From contig JALEPU010000131.1 in assembly GCA_022766905.1 (NCBI GenBank), positions 1-37,817 on the forward strand: 37,817 nucleotides of DNA, given 5' to 3'. This document shows positions 27,301 through 33,171 of the stretch, in pieces (position 1 is the first letter of the stretch; each line of letters opens with the position of its first letter). The notes under the pieces are model-generated. The model did no database searches, was not told where the DNA came from, and saw only the letters and a list, made by a program, of their open reading frames with translations. The translations under genes and the position numbers were made by a program. Source of the DNA: Lachnospiraceae bacterium (GTDB taxonomy: Bacteria; Bacillota; Clostridia; Lachnospirales; Lachnospiraceae).

Positions 27301-28555
27301 CAACTCCTGCAATTCCTCCGGCTGCTCCGGATGCTGCAGTCAATTCTGTTGTATTTTCGATACTGCAATTTTCTTCAAATTGAATCATTCCACGATCGAT
27401 AGAACCAACCAGCCCACCTGCGTTGGAACCCGATAATTTGGTTTTCCATATTATGGTCTGAGAAATCTTCAATTCTGAGTTCTCACCAATGCTTCCAACC
27501 AAACCACCGACGTTGTGAGTGGCTCGAAGATATATCTTATCTTTCACTGAATCACCGGTGTCAGGGAGGGACAATGCTCCAATTTTCAGCTTCGTTCCTG
27601 CAGCCATGGTTCCACATACAAGGCCCAAATCCCCCTGATAATTCTCCTGATTCGGAGAATCCCCGGCACCCGAATAGTTTAATGCCGGCAATGTCACAAG
27701 GCCTGTTCCACCGGTCAGCTGTCCGATATAAGGGCTAAAATAACTTGCCCCGGTCAAAGGCATGTTGATTTCATGCGCCTCTTCATCTGCCACCAGTTTT
27801 TTTGTGAGAATCGGTTTATTCGGCGTACCTGTCCAATTGATTTTAACATTATTTAAATCTGACTTTGCCCCCAAGGCTTTAAACAAGGTTTCGGAAGAAG
27901 TGATTGTAATACTCTCACCTACGAAATGCCCCATAAACGGAAAATCTTCATCGCCAAGTCCCGCATAGTCTCCCGACAAAGTCAATTCACCGGTAAAGGA
28001 AAACCGAATATTCCAGTTCTGATAATTATTTTCGGCTGTCTGGGTTTGCTGCGAAAGAAGTTCCAGAATTTTCCCATCCCCATCTCCAATCGTCAACTCA
28101 ACCACACCATCTGCTTTTTTAATTGTTGCCGAAACATTGTTCTCATTCAGAACATCAATAAACGAATCTGCAAAGGTATCTCCAATATAAGAAATCGAAT
28201 CAGCAGCAGTGAGGTATCTCTCCTGTTCCTCAACAGAATCTTCCTGTGTCGTATTTTCCTGTGTTGCATTTTTCTGCGTCACATTTTCCTGTGTCGTATT
28301 TTTCTGCGTCACATCTTCCTGCGTTTCCGTATAAGCCGTAGAATTGTCTGTTCCTTCTTCAGATATCTCCTGTGTGCTTTGAGTTGACTGAGTTGGATTA
28401 CTTTCCGATGTTTCCCCCTCACCTTCTTCCTCCGATGTACCACTATCAGTTTGTTGTATTTTTGCAGACTCTTCTGCATATGTATTAGTTGGTATTACAC
28501 TGATTGTCATACACACCGTCAACAAAACAGCAATCCATTTTCTTAATTGTTTCAT
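18320..28555 (-). CDS. Giant secreted beta-helix surface protein (3411 residues)
   Basis: Largest gene of the window. A signal peptide (1-27, ending NTYA) is followed by an acidic, Ser/Thr/Gln-rich stretch with pentapeptide repeats of the type TQ[KE][ND]x (78-107). From about 120 to 2490 the sequence is a long series of GLUG-like units with G-G-[ILVF]-x-G or G-G-[IVF]-[VLF]-[AG] turns, Asn/Asp-rich and strand-forming, predicting a right-handed beta-helix rod. The last 900 residues are non-repetitive, beta-rich and probably several sandwich domains. No LPxTG motif, final membrane helix, or S-layer or choline-binding module is visible, so the means of attachment is unclear; partners from the same operon may hold it. 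It is last of a four-gene leftward operon. AAAGGAG precedes the ATG. Likely role: adhesin or glycan-binding fibre (inference). Confidence 0.82.
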   Translation of the reverse strand: MKQLRKWIAVLLTVCMTISVIPTNTYAEESAKIQQTDSGTSEEEGEGETSESNPTQSTQSTQEISEEGTDNSTAYTETQEDVTQKNTTQENVTQKNATQENTTQEDSVEEQERYLTAADSISYIGDTFADSFIDVLNENNVSATIKKADGVVELTIGDGDGKILELLSQQTQTAENNYQNWNIRFSFTGELTLSGDYAGLGDEDFPFMGHFVGESITITSSETLFKALGAKSDLNNVKINWTGTPNKPILTKKLVADEEAHEINMPLTGASYFSPYIGQLTGGTGLVTLPALNYSGAGDSPNQENYQGDLGLVCGTMAAGTKLKIGALSLPDTGDSVKDKIYLRATHNVGGLVGSIGENSELKISQTIIWKTKLSGSNAGGLVGSIDRGMIQFEENCSIENTTELTAASGAAGGIAGVVSTGIGPLGTNANVKLVSVKANGSENAGVYYGNCTVTGEFNPTSGVTCETDVVTEVSGPDNCGGVFGTLTLNDNGKCELTGTDENRLTINSSLTTATNTTQYGGIAGKVRTDIEDASDARKNALVVENCNVNPNIGVGNDSTRYPKYVGGIVAVQEKITVDVKNITTNFTDPKTIEATNYGFGGVAAYVGDDALLMAEAVKVTTDIYTNNPGGGGVAGSAHKGSIVYLKTSLDLSECPLTTNVTTGQIVGYQDCSLLYAPGVTIKRNKKISQMELDDIGNYGEIYRIANFLSVDSTGYAVTFLHTLSKTGDEYQFSDARDYACFALAWQARGYFPTVFGITKDNWSDLKKNTCKIKLNNDVDLKGTGIGGLTRDVSGEEDIFNGFLNGNGKKIILDIGAENQDDTAKVTRGDGRIYWHNATGLFAGLSDGASISNLTLEGSIRISNNRTPVNVVSGGLAAILSCDDANKNPIDNVATKVSVDIFANGNNYLYVGGLFGQVSGTKNTTLTFNAELKANITLTNTASSIGDGSYNHIGGAIGAISKDSNVTIECGTGTAEATLGGNIICEKSTKNFYGGGLIGTIFPGGSGKRTIHIEKLIVDGFELLGGASDRMGGILGGIWADTDVNISGLTVSSAALNAGGTAALGGLVYRASGKWTISSVDLGGLTVKAGSAKALGLLVCQGGPYKDTINGNYSNLDGLYLEMTEHWNWNDTEKKGYRVPDITNFSGDVFDEFVAYTGYSNRTSNTQNCRITENGSGIISLMTDNGTVNMTDGERNTYVNRTTAGTTKQTNPYSRYYYNLPEVREKCNGGSIDTPEELLIWSVYRYAASNLRSNFIIDHGEVTVETIGGSSSTNRASFDMKGFSYYPINRTNTDVTVQYADIKFYNDEIETKEAGNKSTRGNGTEHSQHYTMHCGLFMNFDADLTNATNDEDYKDRTMTVNGVTFAGSIGAVNGGSGALICGSVRGAVREGNTSIRKVVLADTDDATKAVSLNGIMVVPEGDYMPVLINTFGSYSGLKANYIGITTEQTMKAGSSLIGNVGGQGASGISVEFEGTIKLPDLKSENVFSKATLLNSLRYENGSASYHFLKSRDYDNDSYRGENRETTYGSEISESVEYESKNGCYYDGYGAGYFVSATGNLNEINHFTDYLPYVAFSPATKDEEHTLANGWHELAVNILSTELTDGCGTYGHPYQINAGLLKDVAQYINTGSASSGWQIRIATDDIYHTVADSHDEVITFDGSDWKKSNGEAYSGSVQQYLAEACYEIKEESIILKDFKGIGTNDSGGLPFTGVITGKKGTGTTITFSGGSAAFIKYSYGCVIRDISIVLDQGNDLTLKRQSWTRGYAEQAPETFFGSVIGCVLGGDNIIENVSVSKNESTMISTTGTNPHLIPVGGYVGVIAGGGVIFRGTFSKDTGITGTAAQLYRNPFIGRVLGGYAFYEGDGDAPDNGDKNYKINKIEYTLADLNWDGSTLTVNNGQGLLLLSGIISSGGASKQSNAYTKGKARNAAYNEIGKDTEPQDYTTAKKDASMVWSAGNTPYLLHKYAGYTGDSGICNSSSTNGIDIVFRQNGSFDMSEYGNGYRGLSARYVSNAAFGGNDSANPVQAGGVVLRVNTFNGNSVNVQNINMDVKEYANDDFHAASMGGIFNIVWTKKQSGGTSNSTFAQNLTLTSCNVSLKYMDSQGSEQSQATLANKNSNEYFADEDGLSCVTVGGFIGSVSDLGVSVQTNKQSNYLFTNIHISGLENKKSSITGPMSAGGIIGASAMTNSKIQKYPGKLLSDSKATTFGPSFLNCSYDYTNVTAKLAAGGLAGYIYAAADTTTPQFTSLGISTTNDNAGCYASSTVTDANLITGRNSTICAEAKQSVAGGIFGAAGMRVRINHPEINDKTGLSITNDNKDNIQPLCLEKVMVKSSQKNETIYQGNGTTTNGPINEASAGGIVSRIGSVNPTYFCDIYLKECTISTNKNTSKEYAGSIVGYGYTNTRMMMQKCQIKSTTVDSKNSGGFLGYGYLAKSYILNLSDCKIEDSEVKGSEYSGGIVGYASSQYYFFNVLIKNTSITGGNSGRLFGWMNIGESNDNFWVYAAGISVYADREGVTIPEKDGNTTSGRKYIGYISYADYAGTDTATSVSGDASPYVTVNPNFTLTGVNKRLTGDAVGKIENDTYGSVAARIWADQKKGATDKKNLASYSSAAAIVNVEGKAAPVVSTFRAEQGCGPELPVLVLNSSDTEVIEDYLNVITNDGFSKFDDYRGDANYPISLTAKVYYYNKDTDEFTEQTSAQSASEPASIYLADGKTPRIAKNAYDNTRNRFTLIEASFTVTVNGQKRTYTVSVPVVVKRQLQYNFMSTFSYGTEFKPDKFQNLKTHVLESAGNPITAYITYEYNREEKNFVEYDWQGYMNDGGNMLGVDKILSFSDVFPTGTQFILVSCQDGNRAYSYMVERASTGTKTEIRLSDFSSVTDSSQKFQSSMADILGVTVESSASGKFIEVDKSEAQIRRKNKYYRAIQEGEEIQEGTTRYHLTVPDLKPQENIPKENYYLVINVPSNITKDINGSLSSRLDWEMPSDGTWVHRYNKLKENVGNNDESTYQISTGYRQTLESTAESRNINLASENEKMKVAVKDTITFSNKQVYGNSDQLFMKLTVDMQTHTKETAGGTEIQFPSGTTGKVHFYIQDERGKYYSRENGTWSKQTEKVEATSYDWTSDGRNMELPLSEDGKNPLDLSAVRTLIKGDLTDGDSKIIITAEMDIDFNGQEIINATIPGSENNGTDRWVQLRYVGRISTIADSLGYSIVREVEDDNAKYYRGVQYNALLSMDATLISQLGINPLELVSEYQTTFEGKKASRIDLISALNLSNLQNIEEVLQNTDSITFTLSLLRGGAGNYEVVSNASDYIGFRSISYDETQGTWSWTIPNDQFYQNGKIVKTEIFDGTQFTMPLTSYVFTDQTGYANYKIQLKVSFHGSSTVAVTDTDAYVVYTFACIKPEFYEPR
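28235..28324 (-). repeat. 15-bp tandem repeat encoding TQ pentapeptides
   Basis: Six near-identical 15 bp units code for residues 78-107 of the giant protein, pattern T-Q-[KE]-[ND]-[TVAS]. Units alternate between TTCCTGTGTCGTA-like and TTTCTGCGTCACA-like forms on the plus strand. Because the unit is a multiple of three, copy changes would alter stalk length without breaking the frame. Confidence 0.75.
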
Positions 28556-28594
28556 TTACAAAACTCCTTTGTATGCCCTGTGACAATTAATCTT

Positions 28595-29503
28595 TTATGG
28601 TTCATTTCCCAATGTAACTTCAATCGGGATATCACTCCATGTAGTCCATCCTGGTTTTGTCGAATTGTGATTGTAAAACTGAATCAGATAAGTCCCGGTT
28701 ATGTCTTCTGAATTCATTGGTATTGTAATCGTAGAAAAATTCCCGTTCTTAGTAACCGTCTTTCCTTCTGCAAAAAATGGATCAATATCGAGCTGGGAAG
28801 AATCCCACTTTATGAACACATTCCTTGCTCCACCGGAGATGGAAACCAAAACATTATACGCATCAAATTCATTTACCCCGCCTCTGTCGCTATCCGTATA
28901 CTCCCATTGCATGATGACTCCCTGTGTAGTTGCATACTCAACAGGGATCAGTTTTCCATTTAAGATTCTATTCTGGGTTACTGTAGGGTTTGCCGGGGTT
29001 ACCGTTACCACAAGCTCAACCTTGTTAAAATCCCCTTCATGAAAAACAAAGGAATACGTATTGATTGACTTTCTTCCACCGGTCAGGCTGTCGTTAAATT
29101 GTACACGATTGCCGTTTGTCACTGTCTGAGTCGTTTTCCCGTTTGAAATTGTGTATTCCCCTTCAGAACCGTTTTTCACTTCAAATGTAATCTCATACTC
29201 AATCTGTTTCTCATTATACAAAGTGTTTTTCGCCTGATCATAGTTACAGACCTGAAATTCCATTGTACGGGATTCTTTGCTCATCGGATAATAGTAAGCC
29301 TTTACAGGTGCATCCCCGGTCACACGATATAGTTTATCCGAGCTAAATCGAATGATTTCATTTTCTCGATTACGCACAACACTTCGCTGATGATCCTGGC
29401 TTGTATAAATTGCCAGTGTTCCGCCGATGAATACTGTCAAAACACCCACAATAAGGCAAAGTAACACAATGATTCTTTTTTTTGATGAATTACAATTCTT
29501 CAT
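28595..29503 (-). CDS. Secreted or membrane-bound SipW-like small surface protein
   Basis: Protein of 302 residues. I start at ATG 29503 (AAAGGA 7 nt upstream, 10 bp after the previous stop), not at an earlier in-frame ATG inside the preceding gene. A basic start is followed by a hydrophobic segment (11-31) and the site G-G-T-L-A-I-Y-T-S, reminiscent of the SipW class but without the Y-A-W-F form. The mature domain is beta-rich with no family motif that I recognise; the WLEGxDxxC motif is absent. Third gene of the leftward operon, 39 bp before the giant protein, so it may chaperone or anchor that protein (inference). Confidence 0.65.
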   Translation of the reverse strand: MKNCNSSKKRIIVLLCLIVGVLTVFIGGTLAIYTSQDHQRSVVRNRENEIIRFSSDKLYRVTGDAPVKAYYYPMSKESRTMEFQVCNYDQAKNTLYNEKQIEYEITFEVKNGSEGEYTISNGKTTQTVTNGNRVQFNDSLTGGRKSINTYSFVFHEGDFNKVELVVTVTPANPTVTQNRILNGKLIPVEYATTQGVIMQWEYTDSDRGGVNEFDAYNVLVSISGGARNVFIKWDSSQLDIDPFFAEGKTVTKNGNFSTITIPMNSEDITGTYLIQFYNHNSTKPGWTTWSDIPIEVTLGNEP

Positions 29504-29513
29504 ATGATTTCCT

Positions 29514-30218
29514 TTACTCAGCAGCAATATTTTGTGCCATAATATAGAATAAATCTGTTTCCTTCGTGGTTTCCTTCCAACTGATCTCAAGATAATAATA
29601 GGTATAGTAAAAGATTTTCTCTGACTTGGTAGACACATCAAATTCTGTATTCGGATAAGATGTCACTTTTTGCCATCCTGACTGCAGCTTATCCTCTATT
29701 GCACAGTTCACAGCCAGCCAATAAAGGGGATAAGCATGAGTATCTGCAACGTCTCCCTGGCTCTTATAATTATCCAGTACCTCTTCCCTGGCAGTTTTCG
29801 AATTTGTACTCTTCTCATTTACATAATTGCCCGGAACTTTCGTTGCAGAATCAAATGTATACGAATCTCCATCTTTCGTTGCAGGATAAATGTTAAAATT
29901 AAGACTTGCCAGATTTGTGGTATGTACGATTTCCAGCTGATGGATTGGGCTGGTACTTTTAATGCACAAAGGCCGCAGGATGTGGATCGTTCCATCCGAA
30001 TCCTTTTTATCATTTGTACCTTCTCTATAATCGAGATCCAGTTCTGTCATATCGGCTCCATCCACATCTGAGATGGTAATTGTATCCGGTTTTTCAATCG
30101 ACAACAACGTGGTCATGGAAGAATTCTGAACAAACCAGGCATACGTAATTCCAATTAATATTATGATTAAGATAATGCTGTATACCATCCACCATTTTTT
30201 CTTTGTTCCATCTTTCAA
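29514..30218 (-). CDS. SipW-type secreted small surface protein
   Basis: Protein of 234 residues with a short basic start, hydrophobic segment (11-25) and the site I-T-Y-A-W-F (24-29), a SipW-class signal. It starts at a TTG at 30218 that overlaps the upstream stop (TTGA) with GGGGGAG 6 nt before it; no in-frame ATG has a ribosome site. The mature part is acidic (several Asp-rich loops) and lacks the WLEGxDxxC motif. Second gene of the leftward operon that ends with the giant beta-helix protein. Probably an accessory or minor subunit (inference). Confidence 0.7.
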   Translation of the reverse strand: MKDGTKKKWWMVYSIILIIILIGITYAWFVQNSSMTTLLSIEKPDTITISDVDGADMTELDLDYREGTNDKKDSDGTIHILRPLCIKSTSPIHQLEIVHTTNLASLNFNIYPATKDGDSYTFDSATKVPGNYVNEKSTNSKTAREEVLDNYKSQGDVADTHAYPLYWLAVNCAIEDKLQSGWQKVTSYPNTEFDVSTKSEKIFYYTYYYLEISWKETTKETDLFYIMAQNIAAE

Positions 30219-31255
30219 TTGCTGCTCCCCCCATTACCTGTACTGTTTTCTGACTGCAAAGATGTGCTGATTGTCAAATACAGATAATCTGCATTTGTTC
30301 CAATATATTCATCTGCAAGATTATATGCCTTCATTCTTGCCTTTTCATTCTCCAGCCAGGGAGTTCCGCTCTCACTTCCCTTTGCCAGAAATATGGAATT
30401 ATAATAATAGGACGTGTTCGCGATCGGGCTAATGCCGTTTCCCGCAGCCTGTGATTCAACAAAAGGGAAAAACAGCTGTTCAAACTCCTCACTGTTTTCC
30501 GCATAGATATCATTTTTATTTTCCTGGTGGGAAACCATATTCTGATACCGAAGTGGCCAAATCCAATAAACAGTATACGGATATGGGACATTGGCTTTGA
30601 CATTTTCCGGAAGTGTTACTGTAATGGAATTATAAAAGACTCCGTTTGAAACATCATCGTGCATCCATCCGGAATAGAATCCTCCCCTGTACTCTTCAAA
30701 CAGGAGAATATGTCCTTTTAGAAGGGCTGTCAACACTTCATCCTCTGTCGGAACAATCTTTTCATCCGTTCCTTTTTGATATCCTGAAAGTCCGAAATAA
30801 AGCGTCACAGACCGAGAACCATCCCTGGTGGGAATGATATAAAATTCTATCGTTCCGCAAGCACCTGGGAAAACACTGTAGTTTTCCGAAAGACGCATAG
30901 CAATTTCTCCGCCATCTGTGTAGTAATACTCCTCATTCTGGTATTCCAGTGTTTTTCCTTCCCCTAACCGTAAGTTTGATTTTTCCGCTTCCTGCCGATA
31001 TCCTTTGCTTGCGATACGAATCAAATCCTGTTGCGCACTGATCGGTGTTGTCCCACCGGTTACTCTCGAATTCATTACAAACCATGCAATACATAATAGC
31101 AAAAGTGCGCATACTGCAACCAGTACAAACACTCCTGTTTTTAAAAACGTATTCCTGCTATATCTTGCATTTTCTCTATATGTTTCAGCCGTAGCTCTGT
31201 AATACTCTGCTTCCTTGAGCTGTGTTTCTTCATTATCTATATTTTGATTTTCCAT
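30215..31255 (-). CDS. Membrane-proximal surface protein with cytoplasmic tail and AWF site
   Basis: Protein of 346 residues: an acidic, helical N-terminal tail of about 38 residues, a transmembrane segment (40-60) with C-I-A-W-F-V at its end, and an extracellular part. Segments such as YSVFPGACGTIEFYI resemble the proline-glycine turn before a strand in camelysin/TasA-like domains. The WLEGxDxxC motif is missing. The long tail before the membrane segment suggests that it may remain anchored, unlike its neighbours. First gene of the leftward operon behind a good promoter, with GGAG ten bases upstream of the ATG. Candidate membrane base for the giant protein (inference). Confidence 0.65.
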   Translation of the reverse strand: MENQNIDNEETQLKEAEYYRATAETYRENARYSRNTFLKTGVFVLVAVCALLLLCIAWFVMNSRVTGGTTPISAQQDLIRIASKGYRQEAEKSNLRLGEGKTLEYQNEEYYYTDGGEIAMRLSENYSVFPGACGTIEFYIIPTRDGSRSVTLYFGLSGYQKGTDEKIVPTEDEVLTALLKGHILLFEEYRGGFYSGWMHDDVSNGVFYNSITVTLPENVKANVPYPYTVYWIWPLRYQNMVSHQENKNDIYAENSEEFEQLFFPFVESQAAGNGISPIANTSYYYNSIFLAKGSESGTPWLENEKARMKAYNLADEYIGTNADYLYLTISTSLQSENSTGNGGSSN

Positions 31256-31296
31256 CCAACAACAGCTCCTTTCAAATAAAACTATATACCATCTTA

Positions 31297-31326
31297 TATT
31301 GTAGCATGAGACAATTTCTTTTTCAA
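31297..31326 (-). promoter_or_regulatory. Promoter of the leftward surface operon
   Basis: On the minus strand TTGAAA (31326-31321), an 18 bp spacer and TACAAT (31302-31297). It stands back to back with the rightward promoter at 31348-31376; only 21 bp separate the two -35 boxes, so one regulator could control both. Confidence 0.7.
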
Positions 31327-31347
31327 CGAAAAAGCTGTTTCATATTA

Positions 31348-31376
31348 TTGAAATATTCCTGAAATTCTTCTATAAT
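31348..31376 (+). promoter_or_regulatory. Promoter of the rightward surface operon
   Basis: TTGAAA (31348-31353), a 17 bp spacer and consensus TATAAT (31371-31376). The leader to the TTG start at 31424 is about 40 nt. The -35 box is the same hexamer as in the divergent promoter. Confidence 0.8.
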
Positions 31377-31423
31377 GTAATTTATGAGATTATAACTTTT
31401 CAAATGAGAAATGAGGTGTAAAG

Positions 31424-32323
31424 TTGGACGCATCAAAGCATTTAAAGCGAAGATTTGCTTCAGCATTGTTTACCTTACTGATGGCTTTGCTTGCAGTGGT
31501 AGCGGCAACCTTTGCCTGGTATATATATCATACGAGTGCACATACAACCAAGATGCATATGGCTGCAGGATCAGGGATGTCCCTGGAGATATCGAATGAT
31601 TTTGAGGACGGATATGGCTATGCTGTGGAATTGAAAGCGGCTGGGAAATTAAATCCGGTATCTACGGATAAAATTTCCGGCGGGTTTCAAAAAGTAACTG
31701 AATTTACTACTGAAAGCAAAAACAGTTCCAGACTGTTGGCGAGTTTTTTTGAGCCGGGAGATAATACTGATTACTATAAGACCAGTCTTTATCTGAGAAC
31801 GAGCAGCGACAAGATGACGGTGTATTTGTCAGACATTGGTTATTCTGATAATGACGAATTAAATCCGATATCCACTGCCATTCGTGTGGGTCTTGTACCG
31901 CATTTGCCAGGGAAAGATACAAAGGCTGTGGGAGAATACATTTTTGAAATCAATGATACAGATAATACGGATGATTCCGCAGGCTATAATACGCTAAAAG
32001 GCGAAGATGGACATGTGTTGGACTCTTCCAAAAAAGACGGAAGTACCGTACCGTTTGAACCTTATTACAAAGACAACTTCTGCAATTATGATACGGATAC
32101 AGGCATTGTCTCTCTGAAACCGAATTCTATTCCTATTTGTACCGTAGAGGGAGACAAAAACGGAAGACCGGGTACTCCGGTAGAGCTTACCATCTATATC
32201 TGGCTGGAAGGATGCGACAGAGATTGTACCAGAAATTTATGTGACCAGACACTTTCAAATCTGGCATTGTCTTTTGCCGGATATTCAGAAAATAATGAAG
32301 GAGAGGTAGCATATGGAGAGTAA
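31424..32323 (+). CDS. SipW-type secreted protein of the WLEGxDxxC family
   Basis: Protein of 299 residues that starts at TTG 31424 with GAGGTG 5 nt upstream. The signal segment (11-29) ends in A-T-F-A-W-Y. Family motifs are L-N-P-V-S-T-D (76-82), A-I-R-V-G-L (152-157) and I-W-L-E-G-C-D-R-D-C (259-268). The EGCDxxC form gives two cysteines four residues apart, which also occurs in the next two proteins and could form a disulfide or bind metal. The gene opens the second rightward operon and overlaps the following gene by 11 bp. Likely fibre or pseudopilus-like subunit exported and cleaved by the SipW-type peptidase three genes downstream of its neighbours (inference). Confidence 0.75.
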   Translation: MDASKHLKRRFASALFTLLMALLAVVAATFAWYIYHTSAHTTKMHMAAGSGMSLEISNDFEDGYGYAVELKAAGKLNPVSTDKISGGFQKVTEFTTESKNSSRLLASFFEPGDNTDYYKTSLYLRTSSDKMTVYLSDIGYSDNDELNPISTAIRVGLVPHLPGKDTKAVGEYIFEINDTDNTDDSAGYNTLKGEDGHVLDSSKKDGSTVPFEPYYKDNFCNYDTDTGIVSLKPNSIPICTVEGDKNGRPGTPVELTIYIWLEGCDRDCTRNLCDQTLSNLALSFAGYSENNEGEVAYGE

Positions 32324-33149
32324 AAGGCTGAAACGAACAGCATATCTGGCAATTGTGTGGCTGATTGTTTTGGCAGCAATTTTGATTACGGCGACCTATG
32401 CCTGGTTTACCTTTAATCCTTATACAAATGTAACACCGATGCGCAGTACGGTCAGCAAGGGCGGAGCCAGCCTTTTGATTGCAAATCAAAAAGATGGCAA
32501 GTTTGATAAAGAATGTGTACTGAATCCGGAGAGCGGGACAACTGTTTTGAGCCCGGTATCTTCTGCGGATCTGACAAAGTTTTTTGAGGCGACGGCACAG
32601 AATCGGGAGGGAATTTCGATCTTATTTCATGATGTTTCTCAAAAGGTAAACGACTATACGATACATGGAAAAGTGTATTTGAAGTGTGAAAATGAAGATT
32701 GTGACGTATATTTACGCCGTTTTGGAATAAATGTTGGCAAGGATGGCCAGACATTAGCAGCACTCCGAATGGGGATGAACGTATCTACCTCAAGCGGAAC
32801 CCACAACTATATTATGAAGCTGGATGCAATGGGAGATACTGCAAATGCGGCAAAGAAACGTACGATTGCGACCGATAACAGTGTCGTATCAGCGATAGAT
32901 AAAAATGGAAATGCTTCTTTTGAAAAGGATCCGGCAGTAGAGATCAGTCAGTTTTTTGCAAAAGAAAACGGAACAGATGACCCGGAGCCGGAAGCAGGCG
33001 AACAGGTTTTTTGCAGATTAAAAGCAGGAGAAATCGCCACTGTTGAATACTGGCTTTATCTGGAAGGGTGTGACATCAACTGTATCAACGAGGTGCAGAA
33101 GAAAGACATTGCATTGCAATTATCATTTGCAGGTGTTGCTCAGCAATAA
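32313..33149 (+). CDS. SipW-type secreted protein of the WLEGxDxxC family
   Basis: Protein of 278 residues. The signal segment (11-27) ends in T-A-T-Y-A-W-F. Family motifs are L-S-P-V-S-S-A-D-L (79-87), A-L-R-M-G-M and W-L-Y-L-E-G-C-D-I-N-C (247-257), with the Trp shifted two positions upstream and Tyr in its usual place. A further Cys pair (KCENEDC) lies in the middle. ATG start with GGAGAGG, overlapping the previous gene by 11 bp, so the two are probably made in fixed ratio. Confidence 0.75.
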   Translation: MESKRLKRTAYLAIVWLIVLAAILITATYAWFTFNPYTNVTPMRSTVSKGGASLLIANQKDGKFDKECVLNPESGTTVLSPVSSADLTKFFEATAQNREGISILFHDVSQKVNDYTIHGKVYLKCENEDCDVYLRRFGINVGKDGQTLAALRMGMNVSTSSGTHNYIMKLDAMGDTANAAKKRTIATDNSVVSAIDKNGNASFEKDPAVEISQFFAKENGTDDPEPEAGEQVFCRLKAGEIATVEYWLYLEGCDINCINEVQKKDIALQLSFAGVAQQ

Positions 33150-33171
33150 TACAAAACAGGGAGGTAGCATA

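Noticed and set aside
28235-28324. CRISPR-like array
   Set aside because: Units of 15 bp are contiguous with no spacers and encode an in-frame peptide repeat.
20273-28387. Many plus-strand open frames of 60-230 codons opposite the giant gene
   Set aside because: They lack ribosome sites and show Cys/Ile/Arg-rich translations typical of the antisense of Gly/Asn/Thr-rich repeats.
18320-28555. LPxTG sorting or autotransporter-type anchor in the giant protein
   Set aside because: No LPxTG, no C-terminal hydrophobic segment and no barrel-like end is present.
33043-33171. N-terminal extension of the subunit gene at 33172
   Set aside because: It overlaps the previous gene and would bury the SipW signal; the TTG with GGGAGG gives a proper signal peptide.
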